41,005 nucleotides of DNA, taken from Collinsella sp. (GTDB lineage: Bacteria; Actinomycetota; Coriobacteriia; Coriobacteriales; Coriobacteriaceae). Shown here one piece after another: positions 8,400-16,683 of the stretch (positions within the stretch are counted from its first letter, which is position 1; every line of letters starts with the position of its first letter). The stretch is taken from assembly GCA_019419585.1 (NCBI GenBank), contig DXZQ01000025.1, positions 1 through 41,005 of the forward strand. The letters run 5' to 3'. The notes below the pieces were generated by a model that saw only the letters and a list, made by a program, of their open reading frames with translations, had not been told where the DNA came from and ran no database searches. The translations under genes and the position numbers were made by a program.

Positions 8400-11300
8400 C
8401 TATGCCGCGCGGTCCATGCCATAGAAGTAGTTAAATATCTCCTCAATACATCCGGGCAATGCTTCATCGGGATAACTAGACTCGGGAAGCTTGTATACCT
8501 CGTTGCGCACGATAAGCCTCACAATGTCGCGAGTCTCAGTCTTCTCCGTCCAGCGCACCATGTTGGCAAGCCGTTCTTCGATAATAGACACTATCTCAAT
8601 GGCGACACTCTTGACCTGACTGATCTCGGCAGGCGTCAGCGTGTCCTTGAATAGCATCTCGAACACAGTCATCTGCTGCTGGTTCTGGAAGCCCTCGCGC
8701 ACCCACTCCTTCTGTTTGTCATCAAGGTCGCGGGACAGGTTGATGAGGTCATTGAACGTCTTCTCGATCATCGCCTTGTCCTGCTCAGAGTTGTAACTCT
8801 CGATAATCCGCTCGTAGCGTTCGAAGTAGTCAATACGTCTGGGATTATCCTTCAGCGCGGTCTTAAGACGCGCTTCTATGACAGAACGCAGGTCGTCAAT
8901 GATGAGGTGTTTGCGCTTGGCCTTGGCAAACTCCTGTGAGAGCCTGTTGAAGTCGATACTGCTGATATCGAACTTGGTAGCCGTCTTGAGCCCCTCGGAG
9001 GCCTCGCTGACCACCACATGTTCGCTCACGATGCCCTGCAACTGGACCATGAGCTCGGTTGTGTCGGCGCTGGCCCTGTGGGCGTTGATATGGTTGAAGA
9101 CGGCTCGCAGAGCGTCGCGCTTGGTCAGCAGCTCCTCACCCACCTCTCGTCGGCTCACGTATTTGTACAAGGTGAACAGCTCGCGGCACATTACACCATA
9201 GCGTTTCTTAGTCTCGTCGCACTGAGACACGCAGTCTGCGGCGTTCTTGATTTCCGCCACCTTGTCGAAGCCCTCGGCCGTCAGTAGGGATTCGAGCTCG
9301 TAGCCCAGCGACGACACGAACGAAACGGTGCTGTCCGTGAGCTCAGAAATCCTCGCAAGCAGCTCATCCTTGTCGACCACCGGGTCGACTCCATCCCCGC
9401 CGCCGGGATTCTCGGTATAATCGGCCAGGGCTTTCCTCAAAGCCTTCACGACGCCAATGTAGTCGATGATAAGGCCGTTGCTCTTTCCCTTGCTCACGCG
9501 GTTGGCGCGCGCGATGGCCTGCATGAGACCGTGGGCCTTGAGTGGCTTGTCGAAGTACATGGCCGAGAGCGACTTCACGTCGAAGCCGGTGAGCCACATG
9601 GCGCATACGAAGACGATGCGGAACGGGTTGTTGGCATCCTTGAACTCGTCATCGAGCTGGCGCTCCTCCATCTTCTGGCGATGCGGCGCTATGTCGAGCC
9701 CCCACTTACGGAAGCGATCGATCTCGTTCTGCTCCTGACTCACCACGACCGCCATCTCGGTGGATTCCATCCAGGCGATTTTACGGCGCTGCTCCATGGC
9801 CTGCTGCTGGTCCATGCCGGCGAGCTTTGCGCGCTCCTCGTCGAGCGCCTCGGCCCAATACTCCTGCACGTAGTTGTACATCATCACGCAGGTGACCTTG
9901 TTCACGCAGATGAACATGGCCTTGCCCGACTGCCAGATGTTCGTGTAATGGGAGACAAAGTCGCGGGCCACGGCTCTCAGGCGCGGCTCGGCCATGATGA
10001 TGTGAACGCCATGGTTGAGCTGGGCTTGCACCTTCTCGGTCTGGTCGGCGTCGAGGTCGGCATCTTCAACGGCTTGGAGCAGCTCGTCGTTGATCTCCGG
10101 ATTCTCGATGCCGAGCTTGTCGCTACGGTTCTCATAGAAGAGCGGCACTGTAGCACCGTCCTCGACGGCGCGCTTGAAGTCGTAGACCGAAACATAGCCG
10201 CCAAAGGTCCTGGCCGTTAGGTTGTCGTAAGCAAGAATTGGCGTTCCCGTAAAGCCCAAGCGCGACGCCGTTGGCAGCAACTTCACCATGTTCTCGGCAA
10301 AGACACCGTTGTTGGACCGATGCGCCTCGTCGGAGAGCACGACGACATCGTGGTCGGGCACGATGGGCTCGGCGTCAGGCTGGTTGAACTTCTGGATGAG
10401 CGAAAAGATATAGCTTGGATTGCCCTCGAGCTTCTCCACCAGGTCCTTGCCGCTCGTGGCGCGGCAGCGCTCGGCGGGGACACCCGCAAGGCACCCGCAA
10501 CTCTCGAACGTCTCGCTAATCTGTTTGTTGAGCTCGTCGCGGTCCGTGAGCACCAGGAAGGTCGGCGAGCCCGGCTGCGTTCGACGAATCTTCTCGGCCA
10601 AAAATACCATCGAATAGCTCTTGCCCGAGCCTTGTGTGTGCCAGAAGACGCCGAGCTTGCCATCGCGCAGCTCGCGCTCGGAGTAGGCACGCACGGCCTC
10701 GTTCACGCCCAGGTACTGGTGGTTGCGCGCGAGGATCTTGGCGGCCGGCGAGTCGAAGTGATCAAACAGGATGAAGTTCTGGAAGAGGTCGAGCAGCGTC
10801 TCTTTGTTGCATACACCCCTCAGCATGGTCTCGAGCACAACGCTGCCGGCGTCGCCCTCGCTCAGGCGCTTCCACTCGCCAAAGAACTCATAAGAACTGC
10901 CCAGCGTTCCGATTTTGGACTCCAGCCCGTTGGAGAGCATCACAAAGGCGTTGTAATAGAAAATCTGGGGAATGGTGTCCTGGTAGTCGGTGTAGTTGTC
11001 CTCGTACGCGCGTAGCACGTCCTTGTCGTGGCGCTTGAACTCGACGAACAGCAGCGGCACGCCGTTGACGAAACCCACGATGTCGCAGCGGCGGCGATGC
11101 ATGGGACCTTTTACCCAAAGCTCCTCGGCCGCGACGAAGCTGTTCATCCGAGGGTGCTCGAAGTCGAAGACCTGCGCGAGCTCGGTACGCGTGGAGCCAT
11201 CGGGCTGAGCCTTCTTCACCGGTATGCCGTCGCGGAGCATCTTGTACTTGGCCTCGTTGGTCTGAAGCAGCGAGTCGCCGACGAAGACCTGCTCCAGGGT

Positions 11301-11531
11301 CGCCACGGCTTCGGCGCACTCCTCCTCGGTGAGGTGCTCGTTCAGCTCGACGAGCGCGTGCATAAGGTCTCGTTTGAGGAGGACGTCCCTATAGGAGTCA
11401 CGGCCCAGCGTGCCATAGGGGCCGAGGACCTCGTCATCGAAGCAGTAATGGACGTCCCACCCCATGCGACGAAGCAGCTCGCTCGCGGGCTTCTGAACAG
11501 CCTCCTCTTCGGAGTAACGATTCTTCGGCAT
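8400..11531 (-). CDS. hsdR: HsdR, type I restriction endonuclease motor/nuclease subunit
   Basis: Restriction subunit of about 1043 residues that translocates DNA and cleaves it when the HsdM/HsdS complex meets unmodified sites. The N-terminal PD-(D/E)xK nuclease shows RCDIVGFVNG followed by FVEFKRHD. The SF2 helicase core shows Walker A TQGSGKS, Walker B SDEAH and LGFTGTP. The C-terminal helical domain is typical. The ATG at 11531 (MPKNRYSEEE) is chosen because GAGGTGAT lies about 7 nt upstream; an in-frame ATG 57 codons earlier lacks such a site. It is separated by 337 bp from the TIR-like gene and followed immediately by the HEPN-like fusion gene. Confidence 0.93.
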   Translation of the reverse strand: MPKNRYSEEEAVQKPASELLRRMGWDVHYCFDDEVLGPYGTLGRDSYRDVLLKRDLMHALVELNEHLTEEECAEAVATLEQVFVGDSLLQTNEAKYKMLRDGIPVKKAQPDGSTRTELAQVFDFEHPRMNSFVAAEELWVKGPMHRRRCDIVGFVNGVPLLFVEFKRHDKDVLRAYEDNYTDYQDTIPQIFYYNAFVMLSNGLESKIGTLGSSYEFFGEWKRLSEGDAGSVVLETMLRGVCNKETLLDLFQNFILFDHFDSPAAKILARNHQYLGVNEAVRAYSERELRDGKLGVFWHTQGSGKSYSMVFLAEKIRRTQPGSPTFLVLTDRDELNKQISETFESCGCLAGVPAERCRATSGKDLVEKLEGNPSYIFSLIQKFNQPDAEPIVPDHDVVVLSDEAHRSNNGVFAENMVKLLPTASRLGFTGTPILAYDNLTARTFGGYVSVYDFKRAVEDGATVPLFYENRSDKLGIENPEINDELLQAVEDADLDADQTEKVQAQLNHGVHIIMAEPRLRAVARDFVSHYTNIWQSGKAMFICVNKVTCVMMYNYVQEYWAEALDEERAKLAGMDQQQAMEQRRKIAWMESTEMAVVVSQEQNEIDRFRKWGLDIAPHRQKMEERQLDDEFKDANNPFRIVFVCAMWLTGFDVKSLSAMYFDKPLKAHGLMQAIARANRVSKGKSNGLIIDYIGVVKALRKALADYTENPGGGDGVDPVVDKDELLARISELTDSTVSFVSSLGYELESLLTAEGFDKVAEIKNAADCVSQCDETKKRYGVMCRELFTLYKYVSRREVGEELLTKRDALRAVFNHINAHRASADTTELMVQLQGIVSEHVVVSEASEGLKTATKFDISSIDFNRLSQEFAKAKRKHLIIDDLRSVIEARLKTALKDNPRRIDYFERYERIIESYNSEQDKAMIEKTFNDLINLSRDLDDKQKEWVREGFQNQQQMTVFEMLFKDTLTPAEISQVKSVAIEIVSIIEERLANMVRWTEKTETRDIVRLIVRNEVYKLPESSYPDEALPGCIEEIFNYFYGMDRAA

Positions 11532-11868
11532 AGTCTCCATCACCTCATAAGCAAAAACCTCGTAGGAGGACAGCTGCTGACGATTACCTTCACCCTCGAA
11601 CTGCTGAAGATAAAAAGGCGCATTCTTCACCAGAGATAAAAAGTGGCATGCAACATTGGGCATTGTCGAGACTGAAATCCAACGATTAGCCCATTTCTTC
11701 ACGTCACAGATAACTGACCAAGCTTTTGACTACGGCTGGAAGAGCAGCGCCATTCGCAAACATGGCTTCCCACTTTTAACCTAAGATAGACCAGTCGGAA
11801 CCACACCTACCAAACATAGAATTCCGACCCATCAGCTGCTGCATGAGCAGTGCTTAGAAAAAACGCAT
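11532..11868 (-). other. Spacer between the TIR-like gene and hsdR
   Basis: No convincing gene. A minus-strand TTTTTT run lies just after the TIR-like stop with a weak stem, so some termination is possible there. In that case hsdR would need its own promoter in this spacer; no clear -35/-10 pair was found. Confidence 0.35.
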
Positions 11869-12480
11869 CTAGCTTGCCCGTTTTGTCAGGCGATAGTTTT
11901 CTAGGTGTTGGCTTTTTTCGTAAGCATTCTCAATAAAACGGTTGGGGTCATCAATGAATTCATCTTCGTTGATGACCGAAATATAAGAACCTGAAAGCCA
12001 ATCGATGGACTTACAGCAATTGCAAGCATATTCTTTTGGCTCTTGATTGGAACGATTGTCGGAAATGATCTTTGGGAGCTTCGACTCATCAAAGCTGTGA
12101 GTGTGGCAGCCATCAGCCTGAACGACATCTCGGCGAAGCCAAGAATAGCTTCCATCAACTATCTTTACGACGGCAACGATTCCATTAGAATGCGAGTAGC
12201 GATCCCCACGCTTTACGTCCTTAAGCGAGTATTCAAGCTCCCAAGGAATCCACGCGCTATCGTTCATCTCCGGAGAAAGCACTACGATGGTCACAGATGT
12301 GTCATATATCATTTTTTTGAGATGCTCTTTAATGGTTTCAGCAGCGTATCCGCTTAGGTCTTGAGAATAACCGTCTTCACCTTTGTAGTAAGTCGCGTCA
12401 TCACCCAAAGCGCGGATGATTCGGTCTCTCACATCGCACGACTCACTGTACTTATACGAAATGAAAGTCTTTCGAGCCAT
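11869..12480 (-). CDS. TIR-like (DUF1863/ThsB-type) protein
   Basis: A 203-residue protein starting MARKTFISYKYSE, the first strand of a TIR-like fold. VTIVVLSPEM and SAWIPWELEYSLKD follow; the Glu in the WELEYSL segment is the expected NADase glutamate. This matches the MTH538/DUF1863 group that includes ThsB of Thoeris, which makes nucleotide signals upon phage infection. A two-Cys CNCC segment occurs near residue 157. AGGAGG sits just before the ATG, 8 bp after the membrane-protein gene, so the two are co-translated. It is AT-richer than the rest of the window. Being placed between hsdS and hsdR suggests a defence accessory; signal and effector roles are inferred. Confidence 0.8.
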   Translation of the reverse strand: MARKTFISYKYSESCDVRDRIIRALGDDATYYKGEDGYSQDLSGYAAETIKEHLKKMIYDTSVTIVVLSPEMNDSAWIPWELEYSLKDVKRGDRYSHSNGIVAVVKIVDGSYSWLRRDVVQADGCHTHSFDESKLPKIISDNRSNQEPKEYACNCCKSIDWLSGSYISVINEDEFIDDPNRFIENAYEKSQHLENYRLTKRAS

Positions 12481-12488
12481 ATTTCCTC

Positions 12489-12917
12489 CTAGATCACGTT
12501 TATTGCAGACAAAATTATTGCAGCGAACAGCGCTAGAATCAGCGCTCCGTAATATAGACAAATAGAAAAGCTGCTCAGGCACTTCAGAGTCTCATGCCAA
12601 CAGGCCTTGTTAATGGAAAGGTCGAAATCGCATTCATGGCTCTCAATACGCACTTCGTCGTATAGCCGCCGATAGTGCTTTTCGCGAAGTAGGTAGCCGC
12701 AATCACAGAAGCAAAACAGAACGACAATAACGGCTGCGGCAAACAACAGAGCAATTCTTCTCGAAGGACTATCGGCGGGCACCGCAATGGACAGAGCACC
12801 TGCAAAAATAGTGGCTGCAAGCCCTTTGAAGGTTACTGAGATATTGGACATCCGGGTAATAATATCTTGAATCATCTGAAGATAGGTAATTCTATCAGCA
12901 TCAAAGCGGGAATCCAT
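12489..12917 (-). CDS. Small membrane protein paired with the TIR-like gene
   Basis: A 142-residue protein with an amphipathic N-terminus (YLQMIQDIITRMSN). Membrane helices lie at about 26-46 and 54-77, with a C-terminal hydrophobic segment at about 115-141 that may form one or two spans. The charged REKHYRRLYDEVR follows the second span. From memory this resembles a widespread small membrane family seen beside DUF1863 proteins and inside type I restriction loci. Its layout also recalls SLATT-like effectors. GGAG within the hsdS 3' end serves its ATG, only 5 bp after the hsdS stop. A pore-forming effector triggered by the TIR-like product is a reasonable but unproven idea. Confidence 0.7.
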   Translation of the reverse strand: MDSRFDADRITYLQMIQDIITRMSNISVTFKGLAATIFAGALSIAVPADSPSRRIALLFAAAVIVVLFCFCDCGYLLREKHYRRLYDEVRIESHECDFDLSINKACWHETLKCLSSFSICLYYGALILALFAAIILSAINVI

Positions 12918-12922
12918 GTCAC

Positions 12923-14140
12923 CTACTCCTTAACTTCGCCAGTCATGAGCTTGGGCAGCAAGCGATCGCGCGCTTCACGAGCCAAGACGGCCTCCTGCTC
13001 AAGGTGCTCGGACATAGCAAATAGCGACTCAGAGGCAGCGGAGAACTGCTTCTGAGTCCCATAATCAGGCCTAACAAAACTAACGCGATTCAATGCGTCC
13101 GGCTTAAGATGGAGTACATTCGTGCCGTTGGCAAGCATGGCTATCATTTCCGCTACGCCACTGAATCTTAAGGCGGCATAAAGATAGTTATCAGTCACGC
13201 CCTTTGGAACAAGCTTGATCAAATCCATCGACATGAGAAAGCCGTCTGCATGCTTCGGAACCCTTGCGACATGCCCAACGAGTCGACGTTCTTTCGTCAT
13301 ATCAGTAACAGCCATGATTACGTCACCGGGTGAAACCAACTGCTCGACTTTATATTTGCCCGTATAGGGTTTTTCAGCACCACAAGTCCAGCCCCCGTAA
13401 GCCACAATGCTATTCAGATTGGCAAGTCGCAACTCTCCTGGCTCGACGAGATCGCCGGATGTGTATGATTTCCCCCTGCAGAAATCAACGCAATCGAGTA
13501 GACTACCTTTCTGCCATCCCTCGGGAAGACCGTCGATGACGGGCGCGATCTCGTGGCCGGGGAACTTGAGATCGATGAACCACTCCCTATAGAGGCGCTG
13601 GACGGCCTCCTCAAGGAGCCTGATCTGCTTTCGGTTGTTCTCGACGAGCTCGTCGTAGGCGCCCAGAATCGAAGCAATCTTATCTTGCACTTCAATCGGG
13701 GGACAATCAACATCAAGATTCTTAAGATCTGACCCCTTGATTCCAGCTTGAGCGCATTGACTTACTATCCCAGGCATCGGCGATAACGGGGATGCAAAAT
13801 AGTATCGATAGAAGCTTGGATTGGCGATCGATCTGTTAAGCCGGACGCGAATTAAGTGCGAATCAAATGTTGTCGGCTCCTCAACCTCTGTAATAATCGA
13901 GCACTTGCCCGCCCCCTCTCTAACAAAGGACTGCCTTGCAAACAACAAATCGTCTTTCTGCAGGAGCGCATCACGCATCTCCGTTTTGCTGACTGGGACC
14001 CTGTCCATTTCTATGTTCCCGATACGCTCATTCTCAAATAGCTCGCCCATGTTAACGAACTTAATTCCGTCGCCACGCACGGACCGAGGCTTTGTGAGGC
14101 CATTGCGAGATGGTATAGCATATAGATTTCCGAACTTCAT
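12923..14140 (-). CDS. hsdS: HsdS, type I restriction-modification specificity subunit
   Basis: A 405-residue DNA-recognition subunit with two target-recognition domains, at about 1-150 and 205-360. They are joined by the conserved helical spacer ending NRKQIRLLEEAVQRLYREWF. The second conserved helix ends with ARDRLLPKLMTGEV. Each half of the bipartite site is read by one domain. Its ATG overlaps the hsdM stop in an ATGA, giving tight coupling. The small membrane gene starts 5 bp after its stop. Both halves look intact. The target sequence cannot be predicted from what is visible. Confidence 0.92.
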   Translation of the reverse strand: MKFGNLYAIPSRNGLTKPRSVRGDGIKFVNMGELFENERIGNIEMDRVPVSKTEMRDALLQKDDLLFARQSFVREGAGKCSIITEVEEPTTFDSHLIRVRLNRSIANPSFYRYYFASPLSPMPGIVSQCAQAGIKGSDLKNLDVDCPPIEVQDKIASILGAYDELVENNRKQIRLLEEAVQRLYREWFIDLKFPGHEIAPVIDGLPEGWQKGSLLDCVDFCRGKSYTSGDLVEPGELRLANLNSIVAYGGWTCGAEKPYTGKYKVEQLVSPGDVIMAVTDMTKERRLVGHVARVPKHADGFLMSMDLIKLVPKGVTDNYLYAALRFSGVAEMIAMLANGTNVLHLKPDALNRVSFVRPDYGTQKQFSAASESLFAMSEHLEQEAVLAREARDRLLPKLMTGEVKE

Positions 14141-14694
14141 AGACCCAACCCCTTGAAGTTGCGGTCGATAGTGGCCATGAGGTCGTTACCCTGCTTCTGC
14201 AGCTCCAGCAACTCCGAGTGAATCTCGGTCATGCGCTCATGGAAGTCCACGCCGTCGTCCTCTACAGGAGGCACGCCCACGTAGGCACCCGGCGTCAGAC
14301 TCCAAGAGCTCTTCTCGGCAGGCTGGTCGCCCTGAATCTCAGTACGCGTGGCCACCTTGCACAGCCCCGGCACATCTGCGTACTCGCCCTCGCCGAACTT
14401 CTCGACAAGCCAGACGGCCTCGCCGATCTCAGTAGCGGCGGACTCCATCCGGGCCGTCACCGCAGCAAGGGCCTCACGGCGCTTCTTCTGTTCGCGTTTG
14501 GGTAGGGCGTCGACTTCTGCCTTAGCGGCGGCTTTCTGAGCCTCAATGGCCGCCAGCATCACCTCGTGAGCAATGGTGAAATCCTCGACACCACCGATAC
14601 CCAAGAGCTTCTCCGCCGCGTCACCGCCAAACAGCGGCGCGACCTTGGCTGCACGGTCCCCGTACGCCTCAATGAGGTCGTGGTACTTGCCCAT
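14137..14694 (-). CDS. hsdM: C-terminal part of HsdM, downstream of an in-frame TAG
   Basis: Frame of 185 residues beginning MGKYHDLIEAYGDRAAK, in the same reading frame as the hsdM segment upstream. The 18 codons between the TAG at 14751-14749 and this ATG read TPWQLKNLSAIVWLYRGE, continuous with an HsdM C-terminal region. The sequence is helical and carries EVDALPKREQKKRREALAA. It would normally help bind HsdS and DNA. It may be translated by reinitiation, by read-through, or not at all; the ribosome site before ATG 14694 is weak. Its stop overlaps the hsdS start. Confidence 0.7.
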   Translation of the reverse strand: MGKYHDLIEAYGDRAAKVAPLFGGDAAEKLLGIGGVEDFTIAHEVMLAAIEAQKAAAKAEVDALPKREQKKRREALAAVTARMESAATEIGEAVWLVEKFGEGEYADVPGLCKVATRTEIQGDQPAEKSSWSLTPGAYVGVPPVEDDGVDFHERMTEIHSELLELQKQGNDLMATIDRNFKGLGL

Positions 14695-14748
14695 TTCGCC
14701 ACGATAGAGCCAGACGATGGCCGAGAGGTTCTTGAGTTGCCAAGGCGT

Positions 14749-15990
14749 CTACTCGTTAAGCGTCGTGGAGACGGCAGTGTGGTAGCGCTGGGCGTCAATG
14801 AACAGGACCTTGTCGCGCAGCGCCTCGGGCTTGCCCTTGTCGAAGAACCACAGCGTGCACGGCAGACTCTTGGTGTAGAAGAAGTTATTGCCAACGTAGA
14901 GCATCACGTCCACGTGGCCGGTCTCCACGAGTTTGCGACGCTGGGCGCGCTCGGCGTTGGAATCGGTAGCGGAGGACGCCATGACGAAACCCGCGCGGCC
15001 CGTGTCCTTGAGGTAGGAGTAGAAGTAATTAATCCAGAGATAGTTGGCACCGCTTGCGGACACTTCTTTCTTCTTGTTCGCCTTCGGTGCGCCAAACGGC
15101 AGGCGACCGGCGTCCAGAGCCTTTGCGTGCTTCACCTTATCCACGTTAAAGGGCGGGTTGGCGGCCACAAAGTCACACTTGCCGTCGAGCGCGTGCGCGT
15201 CGTTGTAGAAGGTGTTGGCGTCATCGCCCGACTTGATGTTGCCCTGCATGCCGTGAACAGCCATGTTCATGAGGCAAAGCTTGGCGTTGTAGTCGACCTT
15301 CTCCTGACCGTAGAACATCATGGTCTCAGCGGGGCTGCCGCCCCGCTCGCGCACGTAATCGCTGGCGGAAACGAACATGCCACCCGAGCCGCAAGCGGGA
15401 TCGAGCATCTTGCCACGCGCGGGCTCGATGACGTTCATGATCATGCGGACGAGCGATTTGGGCGTAAAGAAGACGCCGTCGTCGCTTGCCACCGCTGGAG
15501 CAAACTTGCCAAGAAAGTACTCGTAGATGCGGCCGATGATATCGTCACCCTCCTCGTCGAGGGCAGGGTTGTTGAAGACACGGATGACGCTGCGCAACAG
15601 GTCATTGCCAAGCTCGGCGTAGGTGTCGGGAAGGACGCCCGCGAGCGAGGGGGTAATGGCAGCGATACTTGCCATGGCTTCGTTGACCGCCTTGCCGATG
15701 TCGGCGCCGTCGGGCAGGTTGAGCAAGTAGTCGTAGCGGGCCTCCTCGGGGATGAACATCGCGCCTTTGGCGGAGTAGTCCGCTGCCTGCTTGGGCGGTT
15801 TGCGACCTGTGATAGCGGCACGCTCAGCTTCGATCTGCTCGTCGGCGCGCTTGAAACGACCCCATGCATAGCGCAGGAAGATGAGGCCCAGAACCGGCAT
15901 GCAGTACTGCTGACTCGTCAGCTTGGAGTTGGCACGCAATTCGTCTGCTGCCTCCCAAAGCTCACTCTCGAGCTTGCGGATGTCTGCCAT
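14749..15990 (-). CDS. hsdM: N-terminal/catalytic part of HsdM, type I DNA adenine methyltransferase (prematurely ended)
   Basis: A 413-residue product containing the HsdM N-terminal helical domain and the N6-adenine methylase fold. The SAM motif LDPACGSGGMF and catalytic NPPF are intact. It ends TTLNE followed by TAG, while coding continues in frame to 14137. The full protein would be about 617 residues. The ATG at 15990 is preferred to a GTG two codons earlier because AAGGAG lies 8 nt before it. It begins just after the ribbon-helix-helix gene. A single base change, sequencing error or true nonsense mutation would all explain the stop. If real, HsdM is split or inactive, which matters for self-protection if HsdR is active. 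Confidence 0.88.
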   Translation of the reverse strand: MADIRKLESELWEAADELRANSKLTSQQYCMPVLGLIFLRYAWGRFKRADEQIEAERAAITGRKPPKQAADYSAKGAMFIPEEARYDYLLNLPDGADIGKAVNEAMASIAAITPSLAGVLPDTYAELGNDLLRSVIRVFNNPALDEEGDDIIGRIYEYFLGKFAPAVASDDGVFFTPKSLVRMIMNVIEPARGKMLDPACGSGGMFVSASDYVRERGGSPAETMMFYGQEKVDYNAKLCLMNMAVHGMQGNIKSGDDANTFYNDAHALDGKCDFVAANPPFNVDKVKHAKALDAGRLPFGAPKANKKKEVSASGANYLWINYFYSYLKDTGRAGFVMASSATDSNAERAQRRKLVETGHVDVMLYVGNNFFYTKSLPCTLWFFDKGKPEALRDKVLFIDAQRYHTAVSTTLNE

Positions 15991-15992
15991 CG

Positions 15993-16199
15993 TCACTTCT
16001 CCTTCTTGGACAGGTACTCAATGAGGCTCGTCTTCACGAGGGACGTGAAGCTGACGCCATTGAGAGCGGCCGCCTCCTTGGCGGCATCGCGCATGTTCTT
16101 GGGGATACGGATGGTTACCGCCACGTTCTCGCCGTCCACGAGGAAGCTTCTGAGCTCGCTCGGGGTGGCTTCTCCGTCGATAAGGTCGGCGTACTTCAT
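15993..16199 (-). CDS. Ribbon-helix-helix protein preceding hsdM
   Basis: A 68-residue protein. The C-terminal part VTIRIPKNMRDAAKEAAALNGVSFTSLVKTSL is a typical ribbon-helix-helix (Arc/MetJ/CopG) DNA-binding fold: a short strand followed by two helices. Such proteins often repress their own operon or act as antitoxins. No toxin partner is adjacent, so operon autoregulation is more likely. GGAGG lies 5 nt before the ATG at 16199. It is the promoter-proximal gene of the restriction operon, with a palindrome just upstream. Confidence 0.75.
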   Translation of the reverse strand: MKYADLIDGEATPSELRSFLVDGENVAVTIRIPKNMRDAAKEAAALNGVSFTSLVKTSLIEYLSKKEK

Positions 16200-16212
16200 G
16201 GGAACCTCCGCG

Positions 16213-16248
16213 ATTGCATGATGCAATACAAATGCGCTTCTGATTCTA
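16213..16248 (-). promoter_or_regulatory. Candidate promoter and palindromic operator of the restriction operon
   Basis: On the minus strand TAGAAT at 16248-16243 is preceded by TGC, an extended -10. ATTGCAT at 16213-16219 and ATGCAAT at 16221-16227 form a 7-bp palindrome around one base, inside the start of the transcript. It is a plausible site for the ribbon-helix-helix protein. The -35 is weak. Confidence 0.5.
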
Positions 16249-16636
16249 GCAAAGGGCGAAAAAGAAATAGCCGTCTGGTGCTGATAGGCAGACAATGTAA
16301 TTGACTCCAATAAAATGGAGCGAGACCATTATTTGCGCAGATTAAAGCGTGTGTAGAAGAACGCAATGCAAAGCATAATAAAAGAACTGCATTGAGTGCG
16401 CAGCGACATGCACGGCAATCGTTGAAGTGGAACCATAATGAATCAATTACGGTTCCCGAGATGTTGGGAGGCAGAGGGGGAACCGCTTCAAGGCGTATGA
16501 CCCCATCTGGGCAAACGAAGACAGCTGCTCAAAAGAGAGCTACCAGAATTGCACATAATAGCTTTCCGTTCAGATAATCTTGGACACGATTCAACGGGCG
16601 ATGACGCCCACTCTAGGAAAGCTTGCATCGTCTCCT
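16249..16636. other. Divergent intergenic region between the restriction operon and the Abi gene
   Basis: About 390 bp with lower G+C than the flanks. No gene of convincing length or ribosome site is seen. It presumably holds the divergent control region of the island. Confidence 0.4.
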
Positions 16637-16642
16637 TATAAT
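16637..16642 (+). promoter_or_regulatory. Candidate -10 of the Abi gene
   Basis: TATAAT at 16637-16642, about 42 nt before the ATG at 16684. No good -35 is visible. Confidence 0.4.
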
Positions 16643-16683
16643 GCCTCATCAAGAAGTATCAGGTGTTAAGCAAGGCGAGAAAA

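Noticed and set aside
11532..11702. 57-residue N-terminal extension of HsdR
   Set aside because: The extension has no typical HsdR content, and a strong ribosome site directly precedes the internal ATG at 11531.
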